Shown: positions 43,444-57,297, counted from the stretch's first letter. The stretch: DNA of 64,000 nt from Pseudomonas entomophila (GCF_013523165.1 NZ_JAAMQI010000008.1:146913-210912), one strand, 5' to 3'. A program made the numbers and translations. Notes: generated by a model not told the origin, from the sequence alone.

Positions 43444-45120
43444 TCAGGCGGCAGCGTTCTTGCTGGCCTCGATGCGACGGGTGATGAACCACTGCTGAGT
43501 GATCGACAGGCAGTTGTTCACAACCCAGTACAGCACCAGGCCGGCCGGGAACCACAGGAAGAAGAAGGTGAAGACGATCGGCATCATCTTCATGACCTTG
43601 GCCTGCATCGGATCCGGCGGCGTCGGGTTCAGGCGCTGCTGAATGAACATGGTCGCGCCCATGATGATCGGCAGGATGAAGAACGGGTCCTTGATGGACA
43701 GGTCGGTGATCCACAGGATCCACGGTGCCTGGCGCATTTCGACGCTTTCGAGCAGTACCCAGTACAAGGCCAGGAAGACCGGCATCTGCACCAGGATCGG
43801 CAAGCAGCCGCCCAGTGGATTGATCTTCTCTTTCTTGTACAGCTCCATCATCGCCTGGGACATCTTCTGGCGATCGTCACCGTATTGTTCTTTCAGCGCC
43901 TGGACACGTGGCGCCACGGCGCGCATGCGGGCCATCGAGCGGTAGCTGGCGGCGGACAGCGGGAAGAACAGGCCTTTGATCAGCATCGTCAGGACGATGA
44001 TCGACCAGCCCCAGTTGCCCAGCAGGCTGTGGATATGTTGCAGCAGCCAGAAGATCGGCTGCGCGATGAACCACAGGAAGCCGTAGTCGACCGTCAGTTC
44101 CAGGCCTGGGGACAACTCTTTCAGCTTGGCCTGGCTCTTGGGACCCGCGTACAGCGTCGTGCTGGTCTGGACCTGGGCACCTGGCGCCGCGCTGAGCGCA
44201 GGGCCGGTGTAGCCGATGATGTAGTTGCCCTGGCTGTCCTTGCGGGTCTGGACGATGTTGTTGTCGGACTTGGCCGGGATCCAGGCGGTCACGAAGTAGT
44301 GCTGCAGCCAGGCGACCCAGCCGCCGGCCACGGTTTCCTTCAGGCTGCCCTTGTCGATGTCTTTCATCGACACTTTCTTGTAGGGCTCCGAACTTGTCCA
44401 CAGCGCAGCGCCGAGGTAGGTCGCCGTGCCAGTCGCGGTGCTGGAAGACGGATCGGAACTGGCATCTCGCTTGAGCTGGGCGAACAGGTTGCCGGTCCAG
44501 GCCTGGGCGCTCTGGTTGTCCACCAGGTAGGTGACGGTCAGGTCGTACTCGCCACGCTTGAAGGTGAAGCGCTTGGTGTAGTTGACGCCCTTGTCGCTGA
44601 ACGTCAGGTCCACGACCAGTTGCTCCTGGCCATCGGCCAGCTGATAGCTGCGCTTATCCACAGCGTACAGAGGACGGCCCGACGCACGGGCATCCGGACC
44701 GTCGGTACCGGTCAGGCCGCTCTGGGCCAGGTAGGTACGCTCACCGCCATTGTCGAACAGCTGGAACGGAATGTCCGGGTGGTCCTGACGGCGAGGGAAC
44801 TGCGGCAGCCGCAGCTGGACGATGTCGCCCCCCACGGGATCGATAGCCAAGTCCAGTACATCGGTCTTGACGTGGACGAGGTCCTTGCTGGCGGCGACGG
44901 GTGCCAACTCGGGCGTGCTGGCGGCGCTACCGGTGCTAGGTACGTCGGCGCTGGCGCCATTGTTGTCCACAGGCACGGTGTCAGGCAGGGTCGGAGCGAC
45001 GTTGCTGGAAGCAGTCTGAGTCGGCAAGGCGGCCTGACCGTAGTCCTGGTTCCATTTCAGGACCAGCACGTAGGCCACGATTGCCAGGGCGACGATCAGG
45101 ATCGTGCGTTTAATATCCAT
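43444..45120 (-). CDS. yidC: membrane protein insertase YidC
   Basis: 558 residues. N-terminal membrane helix (RTILIVALAIVAYVLVLKWN), a large periplasmic beta-sandwich domain, and five conserved C-terminal membrane segments (LLGNWGWSIIVLTMLIKGLF, YRSMARMRAVAPRVQALKEQ, GCLPILVQMPVFLALYWVLL). It inserts Fo subunits and other membrane proteins, with or without SecYEG. The ATG at 45120 (MDIKRTILIV) is chosen over an upstream in-frame start because it begins the first helix. It sits 2 bases after yidD. Confidence 0.95.
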   Translation of the reverse strand: MDIKRTILIVALAIVAYVLVLKWNQDYGQAALPTQTASSNVAPTLPDTVPVDNNGASADVPSTGSAASTPELAPVAASKDLVHVKTDVLDLAIDPVGGDIVQLRLPQFPRRQDHPDIPFQLFDNGGERTYLAQSGLTGTDGPDARASGRPLYAVDKRSYQLADGQEQLVVDLTFSDKGVNYTKRFTFKRGEYDLTVTYLVDNQSAQAWTGNLFAQLKRDASSDPSSSTATGTATYLGAALWTSSEPYKKVSMKDIDKGSLKETVAGGWVAWLQHYFVTAWIPAKSDNNIVQTRKDSQGNYIIGYTGPALSAAPGAQVQTSTTLYAGPKSQAKLKELSPGLELTVDYGFLWFIAQPIFWLLQHIHSLLGNWGWSIIVLTMLIKGLFFPLSAASYRSMARMRAVAPRVQALKEQYGDDRQKMSQAMMELYKKEKINPLGGCLPILVQMPVFLALYWVLLESVEMRQAPWILWITDLSIKDPFFILPIIMGATMFIQQRLNPTPPDPMQAKVMKMMPIVFTFFFLWFPAGLVLYWVVNNCLSITQQWFITRRIEASKNAAA

Positions 45121-45122
45121 GA

Positions 45123-45368
45123 TTACTCGGCTATCGAAGAGGTTCGGGAGGAAGCGGCAGGCGGAACCGGGTCGAACCCGCCGTCGTTCCAGGGATGACA
45201 ACGTCCGAGGCGACGAACGGTCAGCCACCCGCCACGCAGAAGGCCATGTGTTTCGATGGCTTCATAGGCGTAACAGGAGCAGGAGGGATAGAAACGACAG
45301 TGACTGGCCATCAACGGGCTGATGGCGTAACGGTAGAACTGGATCGGGACGAGGGCCAGTTTACGCAT
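45123..45368 (-). CDS. yidD: membrane protein insertion efficiency factor YidD
   Basis: 81 residues: [20 protein letters not shown], then [19 protein letters not shown], the three-cysteine hallmark of YidD, and [15 protein letters not shown]. Membrane-associated, assists YidC-dependent insertion. The start overlaps the end of rnpA by 8 bases, as commonly seen in this operon. Confidence 0.94.
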   Translation of the reverse strand: MRKLALVPIQFYRYAISPLMASHCRFYPSCSCYAYEAIETHGLLRGGWLTVRRLGRCHPWNDGGFDPVPPAASSRTSSIAE

Positions 45369-45765
45369 CGTGACTGTCTACCCTTGCGACATCGGCACTG
45401 GCTGCCGGAGCGGGCTGCAGACGGGCCAGACGCTTCCAGAGCTTGATGAAGTGTGGATGCAATTCCGGATTTTCCGTCTCGCCCAACCCTCTACGCGCGA
45501 CGATCACGATGTCCCAACCTGCAAGCATGTGCTGGTTCAGGCGAAACGAATCGCGCATCAGGCGTTTGAGGCGATTGCGCTGAACGGCGAGCTTGACGCT
45601 CTTCTTGCCGATCACCAGCCCCAGGCGTGGATGATCGAGACCGTTCTCGCGAGCAAGGATCAGCAGGTTTTTCCCTGGAACCTTGCCGGTTGGGGAGTCG
45701 AAGACCGCTTTGAAATGCCGGGGGGTAAGCAATCGCTTGTCCCGACTGAAGTCCTGACTCACCAC
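45361..45765 (-). CDS. rnpA: ribonuclease P protein component
   Basis: 134 residues, very basic; with the RnpB RNA it matures tRNA 5' ends. [16 protein letters not shown] and the RNR-box signature [18 protein letters not shown] are visible. The start is a GTG at 45765 ([10 protein letters not shown]), with a GTG three bases on as an alternative; no strong ribosome binding site is visible. It overlaps yidD by 8 bases and follows rpmH by 13. Confidence 0.93.
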   Translation of the reverse strand: MVSQDFSRDKRLLTPRHFKAVFDSPTGKVPGKNLLILARENGLDHPRLGLVIGKKSVKLAVQRNRLKRLMRDSFRLNQHMLAGWDIVIVARRGLGETENPELHPHFIKLWKRLARLQPAPAASADVARVDSHDA

Positions 45766-45778
45766 CTGTGCCGGAAAA

Positions 45779-45913
45779 TCAGATGGCCAGACGCTTACGG
45801 CCTTTGGCACGACGACGCGACAGAACTGCGCGGCCGTTCTTGGTAGCCATGCGAGCACGGAAACCGTGGGTGCGTGCGCGCTTGATGGTGCTTGGTTGGA
45901 AAGTACGTTTCAT
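45779..45913 (-). CDS. rpmH: 50S ribosomal protein L34
   Basis: 44 residues, too short for many gene finders but unmistakable: [18 protein letters not shown] and [20 protein letters not shown], the strongly conserved L34 sequence. It starts the rpmH-rnpA-yidD-yidC operon and runs away from oriC and dnaA, the classical arrangement. The ATG at 45913 follows GGTAACACGCC. Confidence 0.97.
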   Translation of the reverse strand: MKRTFQPSTIKRARTHGFRARMATKNGRAVLSRRRAKGRKRLAI

Positions 45914-46496
45914 GGCGTGTTACCTGGTTCGTCGACAACGGGCCGGAATGGCCCCCGTTTTAAGAGATCGGCGATTCTAGAGAAACCAACGCCATAGGTC
46001 AATTTCCAACCAGCCTGCATTCTCTATAAGCAGACGAACGCTCATGCCGGGCGGACGGTGAAGACGATCTACCGACAGTGGGCTTACTATGAAAAATAAG
46101 AAAGACAGATAGAAAGCTTTTTTGAAGAATCTATAGCTTTTAAGGGATGGGTTTTCTGTGGATAGATCGCTGAACGCCTTTGAACACGGGGTGTACAGAA
46201 ATCCTGAAGGTTGTCCGAAAGCCGTGCGGCGGCTGTGCGGCAGCTGCGATTAGCCTGTGTATAACTGGGCAGGATATCCACATGAGAGTTATGCACAGGA
46301 TTTTGCCCGGGGTTGTGCAGAGTGCTCAGGGTGCGTTATCCACAGAGCTTATCCCCCGCGTGTCGAGGGTGTTTTCGTCAGGTTTTGTCCAAGCCGTCGC
46401 AACGCCCTTGGTCCCTCCATGTGGATAACCGGTCCGGTGCCCGGTACAATGGATCGCTTGTACTCGCCTACCAGGCTTTCAACTCAGGGGAACTCC
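45914..46496. promoter_or_regulatory. dnaA-rpmH intergenic region
   Basis: 583 bases between divergent rpmH and dnaA. It holds oriC and, necessarily, both promoters. No unambiguous -35/-10 pair can be assigned by eye. The ribosome binding site of dnaA is AGGGGA six bases before GTG 46497. Nothing suggests another gene. Confidence 0.6.
46080..46430. other. oriC: chromosomal replication origin oriC
   Basis: The rpmH-dnaA gap contains an AT-rich stretch (about 46086-46150) followed by DnaA boxes: TGTGGATAG (46157-46165), TGTGTATAA (46256-46264), ATATCCACA (46274-46282), TTATGCACA (46289-46297), the perfect TTATCCACA (46336-46344) and TGTGGATAA (46420-46428). The position and mixture match the rpmH-dnaA origin described in P. 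putida. Two of the six boxes are perfect. It is the main origin candidate of the window. Confidence 0.9.
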
Positions 46497-48023
46497 GTGT
46501 CAGTGGAACTTTGGCAGCAATGCGTGGAGCTGTTGCGCGACGAACTGCCTGCCCAGCAATTCAATACCTGGATCCGTCCACTACAGATCGAAGCCGACGG
46601 CACCGAGCTGCGGGTCTACGCGCCCAATCGCTTCGTGCTCGACTGGGTCAATGAAAAGTACCTGGGCCGCCTGCTCGAACTCTTGGGCGAACACGGCAAT
46701 GGCATGGCACCTTCGCTGTCACTGTTGATCGGCAGCCGCCGCAGCTCTACCCCGCGCGCGGCACCCAATGCGCCGGTCAGTGCTGCCACGGCGGCCTCCC
46801 AGGCCCAGCAACCACCCCGTACGCCAGCGGCCAGCGAACCGACCACCGTCCACGCAGCCTCGCTCGAGCCTGCCGCGGCGTCGGAGCCCATGGTCAGCCA
46901 GGAGCGCTACGCGCCCGTCGATGACGCGCCTTCGGCTGCGCCGGCTCAAGCCCCGGGCCGGGCCGAGCAACGGACGGTCCAGGTAGAAGGTGCGCTCAAG
47001 CACACCAGCTACCTGAACCGTACCTTCACCTTCGAAACCTTCGTCGAAGGCAAGTCCAACCAGTTGGCGCGTGCCGCGGCCTGGCAGGTGGCGGACAACC
47101 CCAAGCACGGTTACAACCCGCTGTTCCTGTACGGCGGCGTGGGCTTGGGCAAGACGCACTTGATGCACGCTGTGGGTAACCACCTGCTGAAGAAGAACCC
47201 CAATGCCAAGGTCGTCTACCTGCATTCGGAGCGGTTCGTCGCGGACATGGTCAAGGCCCTGCAGCTCAACGCCATCAACGAGTTCAAGCGGTTCTATCGT
47301 TCCGTCGATGCCTTGCTGATCGACGACATCCAGTTCTTCGCCCGCAAGGAGCGCTCGCAGGAGGAGTTCTTCCACACCTTCAATGCGCTGCTCGAAGGCG
47401 GTCAGCAGGTCATCTTGACCAGCGACCGTTATCCGAAGGAGATCGAAGGCCTCGAGGAGCGTCTCAAGTCGCGCTTCGGCTGGGGATTGACGGTGGCCGT
47501 GGAGCCACCGGAGCTGGAAACCCGGGTCGCCATCCTGATGAAGAAGGCCGACCAGGCCAAGGTCGACCTGCCGCACGATGCCGCGTTCTTCATTGCCCAG
47601 CGCATTCGCTCGAACGTGCGTGAGTTGGAAGGGGCGCTCAAGCGTGTGATCGCGCATTCCCACTTCATGGGACGTGACATCACCATCGAGCTGATCCGCG
47701 AATCGTTGAAAGACCTGCTCGCCCTGCAGGACAAGCTGGTGAGTGTGGATAACATTCAGCGCACCGTCGCCGAGTACTACAAGATCAAGATCTCCGATCT
47801 GCTGTCCAAGCGTCGCTCCCGTTCGGTCGCCCGTCCCCGTCAGGTGGCGATGGCACTGTCCAAGGAGCTGACCAACCACAGCTTGCCGGAGATCGGTGAC
47901 ATGTTCGGCGGGCGTGACCACACCACCGTCCTGCACGCCTGTCGCAAGATCAACGAATTGAAAGAATCCGACGCGGACATTCGCGAGGACTACAAGAACC
48001 TGCTGCGCACGCTGACGACTTGA
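46497..48023 (+). CDS. dnaA: chromosomal replication initiator protein DnaA
   Basis: 508 residues. Domain I ([20 protein letters not shown]), a variable Pro/Ala-rich domain II (about residues 90-165), AAA+ domain III with Walker [11 protein letters not shown] near residue 213 and LLIDDIQFF (Walker B), and domain IV with the DnaA-box binding motif [15 protein letters not shown]. The start is GTG 46497, with AGGGGA upstream. A perfect DnaA box lies inside the gene (47744-47752). It precedes dnaN by 39 bases. Confidence 0.97.
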   Translation: MSVELWQQCVELLRDELPAQQFNTWIRPLQIEADGTELRVYAPNRFVLDWVNEKYLGRLLELLGEHGNGMAPSLSLLIGSRRSSTPRAAPNAPVSAATAASQAQQPPRTPAASEPTTVHAASLEPAAASEPMVSQERYAPVDDAPSAAPAQAPGRAEQRTVQVEGALKHTSYLNRTFTFETFVEGKSNQLARAAAWQVADNPKHGYNPLFLYGGVGLGKTHLMHAVGNHLLKKNPNAKVVYLHSERFVADMVKALQLNAINEFKRFYRSVDALLIDDIQFFARKERSQEEFFHTFNALLEGGQQVILTSDRYPKEIEGLEERLKSRFGWGLTVAVEPPELETRVAILMKKADQAKVDLPHDAAFFIAQRIRSNVRELEGALKRVIAHSHFMGRDITIELIRESLKDLLALQDKLVSVDNIQRTVAEYYKIKISDLLSKRRSRSVARPRQVAMALSKELTNHSLPEIGDMFGGRDHTTVLHACRKINELKESDADIREDYKNLLRTLTT

Positions 48024-48062
48024 TCGGCGGCGGCGAAGCTTATTGAAGGCAAGGACTAGACC

Positions 48063-49166
48063 ATGCATTTCACCATTCAACGCGAAGCCCTGTTGAAACC
48101 CCTGCAACTGGTCGCAGGCGTCGTCGAGCGCCGTCAGACCTTGCCGGTGCTGTCCAACGTCCTGCTGGTGGTCCAGGGGCAGCAACTGTCGTTGACCGGT
48201 ACCGACCTCGAAGTCGAGCTGATCGGCCGCGTTCAGCTCGAAGAGCCTGCCGAACCGGGCGAGATCACCGTGCCGGCGCGCAAGCTCATGGACATCTGCA
48301 AGAGTCTGCCCAGCGACGTGCTGATCGACATCAGGCTCGAGGAGCAGAAGTTGCTGGTCAAGGCAGGGCGCAGTCGCTTCACGCTGTCGACCCTGCCGGC
48401 CAACGACTTCCCGACGGTCGAGGAAGGCCCAGGGTCGCTGACCTGCACCCTCGAGCAGAGCCGTCTGCGCCGTCTCATCGAGCGCACCAGCTTTGCCATG
48501 GCCCAGCAGGACGTTCGTTACTACCTCAATGGCATGCTGCTCGAGGTGTCCACCGACACGTTGCGTGCCGTGGCCACCGATGGGCACCGTCTGGCGCTTT
48601 GCGCCATGCAGGCACCGGTCGGCCAGACCGAACGGCATCAGGTCATCGTGCCCCGCAAGGGCATCCTCGAACTGGCGCGTCTGCTGACCGACCCTGAAGG
48701 CACCGTCAGCATCGTGCTGGGACAACACCACATCCGCGCGACCACTGGCGAGTTCACCTTCACCTCCAAGCTGGTCGATGGCAAGTTCCCGGACTACGAG
48801 CGTGTCCTGCCCAAGGGAGGCGACAAGCTGGTCCTGGGCGATCGCCAGCTGCTGCGTGAAGCCTTCAGCCGCACGGCGATCCTGTCGAACGAAAAATACC
48901 GCGGTATCCGTTTGCAGTTGGCGAATGGGCAACTGAAGATCCAGGCCAACAACCCTGAACAGGAAGAGGCCGAGGAAGAGATCAGCGTCGATTACGAGGG
49001 GGCTTCGCTGGAGATCGGATTCAACGTGAGCTACCTGCTGGACGTGCTGGGCGTGATGACCACCGATCAGGTGCGTCTGCTCCTGTCCGACTCCAACAGC
49101 AGCGCCTTGCTCCAGGAAGCAGGCAACGACGATTCCTCGTATGTCGTAATGCCCATGCGTCTCTAA
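48063..49166 (+). CDS. dnaN: DNA polymerase III sliding clamp (beta subunit)
   Basis: 367 residues made of three similar clamp domains. [20 protein letters not shown] is the start, and the C-terminus ends YVVMPMRL, the hydrophobic cleft region that clamp loader and polymerases bind. Position after dnaA and before recF is standard. The ATG at 48063 follows AAGGACTAGACC. Confidence 0.97.
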   Translation: MHFTIQREALLKPLQLVAGVVERRQTLPVLSNVLLVVQGQQLSLTGTDLEVELIGRVQLEEPAEPGEITVPARKLMDICKSLPSDVLIDIRLEEQKLLVKAGRSRFTLSTLPANDFPTVEEGPGSLTCTLEQSRLRRLIERTSFAMAQQDVRYYLNGMLLEVSTDTLRAVATDGHRLALCAMQAPVGQTERHQVIVPRKGILELARLLTDPEGTVSIVLGQHHIRATTGEFTFTSKLVDGKFPDYERVLPKGGDKLVLGDRQLLREAFSRTAILSNEKYRGIRLQLANGQLKIQANNPEQEEAEEEISVDYEGASLEIGFNVSYLLDVLGVMTTDQVRLLLSDSNSSALLQEAGNDDSSYVVMPMRL

Positions 49167-49180
49167 GCCACGCGCCTTAC

Positions 49181-52709
<3,529 letters not shown>

Positions 52710-52720
52710 CCCGGAAAACC

Positions 52721-52748
52721 ACCCTCGAACCTGCACGGGTTCGAGGGT
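52721..52748 (+). terminator. hairpin after gyrB
   Basis: ACCCTCGAACC, loop TGCAC, GGGTTCGAGGG: a perfect 11-bp stem just after the gyrB stop. A proper T tract is missing, so it is a weak or Rho-assisted terminator, also able to fold in the convergent LysR transcript. Confidence 0.65.
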
Positions 52749-52774
52749 GTTCATGCCGCATCACTTCCCTCCCC

Positions 52775-53662
52775 TCAGTCTGCCAGCAGGATCGCCTGCT
52801 TCTGCGCGCACAGCGCCAATAGATAATCCCACACCACCCTCAGCCGTACCGACTTGTGCAACTCCCGCCGGGTACTGATCCAGTAGCTGCGTTGCAGGGC
52901 CTCGCCTGGCAATACCCTGACCAACTCCGGGTCCTGGCTGGCCATGTAGTTGGGCAGCACGGCGATACCCAGGCCCGCGCGTGCTGCCTGTTGTTGAGCG
53001 ATGACGCTGGTGCTGCGGAACATCACCTTGGGGTGGCGGCAGAAGCTGTTGAGAAACAGCAGCTCCTTGCTGAACAGCAGGTCATCCACGTAGCCGATCC
53101 ACGTGTGCTGGGCCAGGTCGTCACGGCTGCGTACCAGCGGCGCGTCGTCCAGGTAGGCCCGACTGGCGTACAGCGCGAGCCGGTAGTCGGTCAGCTTGCG
53201 TGTGATCAGCACATCGGCATCCGGCCGCTCGAGGTGGATGCTGATATCGGCCTCACGGTTCAGGATGCTGACGAAGCGAGGAACGGCGACCAGCTCGACC
53301 TCGAGCCCCGGATAGCGCGAGAACAGCGCATTGAGCTGGGGTGTGAAGAACAGGATGCCGATCCCTTCGGTCACGCCCAGGCGGATCTTGCCCAGGGGGG
53401 TGATGCTCTGGGTGATTTCTTCCTGCGCCAGCAGGGCGACGTTTTCCATGGCTTCAGCGTGCTTGAGCAGGGCCTGGCCTGCAGGCGTCAACTCGTAGCC
53501 TTGGGCGTGTTGCACGAACAACGCCGTGCCAAGGCTGCCTTCGATGGTCTCGATATGACGGGCCACCGTGCTGTGCGTGGTACCGAGGCGCTTGGCCGCT
53601 GTCAGCAGGCGCCCACTGCGCTGCAGCTCGAGGAAAAACCGTAGATCGTTCCAGTCGAACAT
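52775..53662 (-). CDS. LysR family transcriptional regulator
   Basis: 295 residues. N-terminal helix-turn-helix (WNDLRFFLELQRSGRLLTAA, TTHSTVARHIETIEGSLG) and a substrate-binding domain (GVTEGIGILFFTPQLNALFS). The ATG at 53662 (MFDWNDLRFF) is preferred to an upstream start at 53710 because it begins with the HTH and follows GGGAGGGGG. It is divergent from the GMC oxidoreductase, which it may control. The repertoire resembles that of P. putida loci between gyrB and plsC. Confidence 0.85.
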   Translation of the reverse strand: MFDWNDLRFFLELQRSGRLLTAAKRLGTTHSTVARHIETIEGSLGTALFVQHAQGYELTPAGQALLKHAEAMENVALLAQEEITQSITPLGKIRLGVTEGIGILFFTPQLNALFSRYPGLEVELVAVPRFVSILNREADISIHLERPDADVLITRKLTDYRLALYASRAYLDDAPLVRSRDDLAQHTWIGYVDDLLFSKELLFLNSFCRHPKVMFRSTSVIAQQQAARAGLGIAVLPNYMASQDPELVRVLPGEALQRSYWISTRRELHKSVRLRVVWDYLLALCAQKQAILLAD

Positions 53663-53801
53663 GCCCCTCCCCCTCCCTGAATGTCGTACGGGCGCTGTGC
53701 CAAAACGCACAGCCGCTGCGCGAAAACGAACGCTTCGGTAACGAAATTAGACACTAACCTTAAGCGCGACAAGAACAACATACGATCACGAGGTCGTTCC
53801 C

Positions 53802-55448
53802 ATGCCGCCAGTCGATTCGCGCTTCGACTACATCGTGGTAGGCGCAGGCCCTGCCGGCTGCCTGCTGGCCAATCGTCTGTCCGCCGACCCCACCTGCCGC
53901 GTGCTGTTGCTCGAAGCAGGTGGCCGCGACAATTATCCCTGGATCCATGTCCCCGTCGGGTACTTGTACTGCATCGGCAACCCACGCACCGATTGGTGCT
54001 TCAAGACCGAGCCACAGCCGGGGCTGGGCGGACGCAGCCTGGGCTATCCGCGTGGCCGGGTGCTGGGTGGCTGTTCGTCCATCAACGGCATGATCTACAT
54101 GCGTGGACAGGCTGCCGACTACGACCGATGGGCCGAGTCCGGCAACGCGGGGTGGTCGTGGAACGACGTGCTGCCGTTGTTCATGGCCTGCGAGCACCAT
54201 TTCGGCGGGGGCAGCGATCATCATGGGGCGCAGGGTGAATGGCGGGTGGAGTCGCAGCGCTACCACTGGCCGATCCTCGAAGCGTTTCGCGACGCCGCCG
54301 AGCAGGTGGGCATCGCGAAGGTGGAGGACTTCAATACCGGTGACAACCAGGGCAGCGGCTATTTCCAGGTGAACCAGCGCAGCGGCGTGCGCTGGAACGC
54401 GTCGAAGGCTTTCATCAAGCCCATCCTGCAACGTCCCAACCTGACCGTGCTCACCGACGTCCAGGTCGATCGTGTCCTGCTCGACCAGGCACGTGCCACA
54501 GCGGTCAAAGCCATGCATCAGGGACGCTGGCAGACCTTTGAAGCCCGCCGCGAGATCATCCTGTGCGCGGGCGCCGTCGGGTCGCCTGGCATCCTGCAAC
54601 GCTCGGGTATCGGCCCGCGCAGCCTGCTCGAGGGGCTGGGCATCGGCGTACGGCACGAGCTGCCGGGCGTAGGGGGCAACTTGCAAGACCACCTGCAATT
54701 GCGCCTGGTCTACGAGGTGCGCAATGCGCGCACCCTCAACCAGATGGCCAACAGCCCGTGGGGCAAGCTGGGCATGGGCCTGCGCTACCTGTATGACCGC
54801 AGTGGGCCGATGGCGATGGCGCCCAGTCAGCTGGGCGCTTTCGTCCGCTCGGACCCTGGCCAGGCCACCCCCAACCTTCAGTACCACGTGCAGCCCTTGT
54901 CACTGGAGCGCTTTGGCGAGCCGTTGCACCGCTTCCCGGCGTTCACCGCCTCCGTCTGCAACCTGCGACCGGTCAGCCGTGGCCGCATCGACATTCGGTC
55001 GGCAGACATGGCCCTGGCGCCCCTGATCGACCCCAATTACCTGGCCGAAGAAGAAGATCTGCGTGTCGCTGCCGAGGCCATCCGCCTGACACGGCGCATC
55101 GTCGCCGCGCCCGCCCTGGCTCCATTCGCGCCGCAGGAATACAAGCCGGGTCCTTCGTTGTGCAGCACGGAAGCGCTTCACGAAGCCGCGCGTCAGATCG
55201 GCACCACCATCTTTCACCCCGTGGGCACCTGCCGCATGGGTCAGGGCACGATGGACGTGGTCGACAGCCAGCTGCGCGTTCGCGGTGTGCCGGGCCTGCG
55301 CGTGGCCGATGCGTCGATCATGCCGACGATCGTGTCGGGCAATACCTGCACCCCTACCCTCATGATTGCCGAGAAGGCCGCGCGCCTGATCAAGGCACTC
55401 CCCCTCGAACAGCGCCTGGAGGACCCGAAACACGTACCCACGTCCTGA
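53802..55448 (+). CDS. GMC family FAD-dependent oxidoreductase
   Basis: 548 residues. FAD-binding motif YIVVGAGPAGCLLANRLS (residues 9-26), GMC signature GRVLGGCSSINGMIYMRG and the C-terminal FHPVGTCRMG with catalytic His, then NTCTPTLMIAEKAARLI. Such enzymes oxidise primary alcohols (choline, alkanols, sugar alcohols). It lies between the divergent LysR gene and an MFS transporter on the same strand, suggesting uptake followed by oxidation of an alcohol. The substrate cannot be deduced. The ATG at 53802 has GAGGT ten bases upstream. Confidence 0.9.
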   Translation: MPPVDSRFDYIVVGAGPAGCLLANRLSADPTCRVLLLEAGGRDNYPWIHVPVGYLYCIGNPRTDWCFKTEPQPGLGGRSLGYPRGRVLGGCSSINGMIYMRGQAADYDRWAESGNAGWSWNDVLPLFMACEHHFGGGSDHHGAQGEWRVESQRYHWPILEAFRDAAEQVGIAKVEDFNTGDNQGSGYFQVNQRSGVRWNASKAFIKPILQRPNLTVLTDVQVDRVLLDQARATAVKAMHQGRWQTFEARREIILCAGAVGSPGILQRSGIGPRSLLEGLGIGVRHELPGVGGNLQDHLQLRLVYEVRNARTLNQMANSPWGKLGMGLRYLYDRSGPMAMAPSQLGAFVRSDPGQATPNLQYHVQPLSLERFGEPLHRFPAFTASVCNLRPVSRGRIDIRSADMALAPLIDPNYLAEEEDLRVAAEAIRLTRRIVAAPALAPFAPQEYKPGPSLCSTEALHEAARQIGTTIFHPVGTCRMGQGTMDVVDSQLRVRGVPGLRVADASIMPTIVSGNTCTPTLMIAEKAARLIKALPLEQRLEDPKHVPTS

Positions 55449-55543
55449 CGGACGCGGTCGGTGACAGCCCAGTCGTCGGAGGCTGTCTGCAGTGGAACAA
55501 CAAGAATAATCACTGTGGCCTCAAGGGCCGAGGATAAACGACC

Positions 55544-57163
55544 ATGCCGAACTACATCCAAGGGCACGGCACCGCCGCTGCCAGCGTGTCCCCTCGAGAA
55601 GAACGAAAGGTGATCTTCGCCTCGTCCCTCGGAACGGTCTTCGAGTGGTACGACTTCTTTCTCTACGGCGCCCTGGCGGCGGTGATCAGCAAGCAATTCT
55701 TCGCCGGCGTGAACGACACCACCGCCTTCATCCTGGCGTTGATGGCGTTCGCCGCGGGCTTCCTAGTACGTCCCTTCGGAGCCTTGGTGTTCGGCCGGCT
55801 TGGCGACATGATCGGGCGCAAGTACACCTTCCTCGTCACCATCGTGCTGATGGGCCTGTCCACTTTCGCGGTCGGGCTACTACCGACCTACGCCACCATC
55901 GGCATTGCCGCCCCGATCCTGCTGGTGCTGCTGCGCATGCTGCAAGGCCTGGCGCTGGGGGGCGAATACGGTGGCGCAGCCACCTACGTGGCCGAGCATG
56001 CACCGCCCGGCAAGCGCGGCTTTCATACCGGCTTCATCCAGTCCACCGCCACCCTGGGCCTGCTGCTGTCGCTGATCGTGGTACTGGGCAGCCGCTACAT
56101 CAGTGGGGACGCCTTCGAGACCTGGGGCTGGCGCCTGCCCTTCCTGCTGTCGATCGTGCTGCTGGGGATCTCCACCTGGATCCGCATGAGCATGGAAGAG
56201 TCGCCGGCGTTCGTGCGCATGAAAGCCGAAGGCAAGCTCAGCACCTCACCCATCCGTGAATCCTTCACCTCCTGGCCCAACCTCAAGGTCGTCCTGACCG
56301 CGCTGTTCAGCATCAATGCCGGCCAGGCCGTGACCTTCTACACGGCCCAGTTCTACGTGCTGTTCTTCCTGACCCAGATGTTGAAGGTGGATGCAGCCCA
56401 GGCCACGACGCTGCTGATCATCAGCGTGATCATTGCCGCACCGTTCTTCGTGTTCTTCGGCTGGCTGTCCGACCGGATCGGCCGCAAACCCATCCTGATG
56501 CTGGGCCTGCTGCTGGCCACGGTGCTCTACTTCCCCTTGTTCAAGGGCCTGAGCCACTACGCCAACCCACAGATCGACGCCGCCAGCCGCCAGGCGCCCA
56601 TCGTCGTCACCGCCGATCCGAGTGGCTGCACCTTCCAGTTCGACCCTGTGGGCAAGGCACGCTTCGACAGCCCTTGCGACAAGGTCAAGACCTTCCTGGT
56701 CAAGCAAGGCCTGCCCTACTCGTCCCAGGCGACCCAAGGGTCCGAGGTGGTGGTCAGCATCGGTGACCGCTCGATCACCGGGTTCGATGAGCAGGCCATG
56801 CGTCAGGCGGTCGAAGCGGCGGGCTACCCTGCCAAGGCAGACCCGGCCCAGGTGAACGAACTCATGGTGGTGGTGCTGATCGTCGCCATGATCCTGATCG
56901 CCACGATGACCTATGGTCCGCTGGCAGCCGTCATGGTCGAGCTGTTCCCTACCCGGATCCGCTACACGTCGATGTCCCTGCCCTATCACATCGGCAACGG
57001 CTGGTTCGGCGGTTTCCTGCCCACGGTGTCCTTCGCCTTGGTGGTGTACACCGGGGATATCTTCTATGGCCTCTGGTATCCGGTGCTGATCACCGGGGTC
57101 AGCCTCGTGGTCGGGCTGTTCTGCTTGAAGGAGACGCGGGACGTGGACATCGACAAGGTATGA
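55544..57163 (+). CDS. MFS transporter, metabolite:H+ symporter (MHS) family
   Basis: 539 residues with twelve hydrophobic segments. EERKVIFASSLGTVFEWYDF at the N-terminus and the loop GRLGDMIGRKYTFLVTI are typical of the ProP/ShiA (MHS) subfamily. An unusual soluble insert of about 100 residues lies between membrane segments 8 and 9 (about residues 340-440), with two cysteines (SGCTFQF, DSPCDKV). It follows the GMC gene by 95 bases on the same strand, so the two likely work together with the LysR regulator. Confidence 0.85.
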   Translation: MPNYIQGHGTAAASVSPREERKVIFASSLGTVFEWYDFFLYGALAAVISKQFFAGVNDTTAFILALMAFAAGFLVRPFGALVFGRLGDMIGRKYTFLVTIVLMGLSTFAVGLLPTYATIGIAAPILLVLLRMLQGLALGGEYGGAATYVAEHAPPGKRGFHTGFIQSTATLGLLLSLIVVLGSRYISGDAFETWGWRLPFLLSIVLLGISTWIRMSMEESPAFVRMKAEGKLSTSPIRESFTSWPNLKVVLTALFSINAGQAVTFYTAQFYVLFFLTQMLKVDAAQATTLLIISVIIAAPFFVFFGWLSDRIGRKPILMLGLLLATVLYFPLFKGLSHYANPQIDAASRQAPIVVTADPSGCTFQFDPVGKARFDSPCDKVKTFLVKQGLPYSSQATQGSEVVVSIGDRSITGFDEQAMRQAVEAAGYPAKADPAQVNELMVVVLIVAMILIATMTYGPLAAVMVELFPTRIRYTSMSLPYHIGNGWFGGFLPTVSFALVVYTGDIFYGLWYPVLITGVSLVVGLFCLKETRDVDIDKV

Positions 57164-57229
57164 GGATGCCTGCCGGGGGAACTGGAGCAAGATGAACAAA
57201 AGCTGTCCATCCTGACGCCAGTTGAACGC

Positions 57230-57297
57230 AAAGGGCCGTCATCAGCCAGATTGCGCGGGCATCACGCCTTCCACATCGCTGACGTGACGGCCCTTTT
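57230..57297. terminator. long hairpin after the MFS transporter gene
   Basis: AAAGGGCCGTCA (57230-57241) pairs with TGACGGCCCTTT (57285-57296), extended inward by TCAGC and GCTGA, leaving a loop of about 31 bases. T residues follow on the plus strand. Acts as a terminator for the transporter and possibly as a barrier for the convergent plsC-type gene. Confidence 0.7.

Noticed and set aside
46719..48932. Minus-strand frame over dnaA and dnaN
   Set aside because: Antisense shadow of two unmistakable replication genes.
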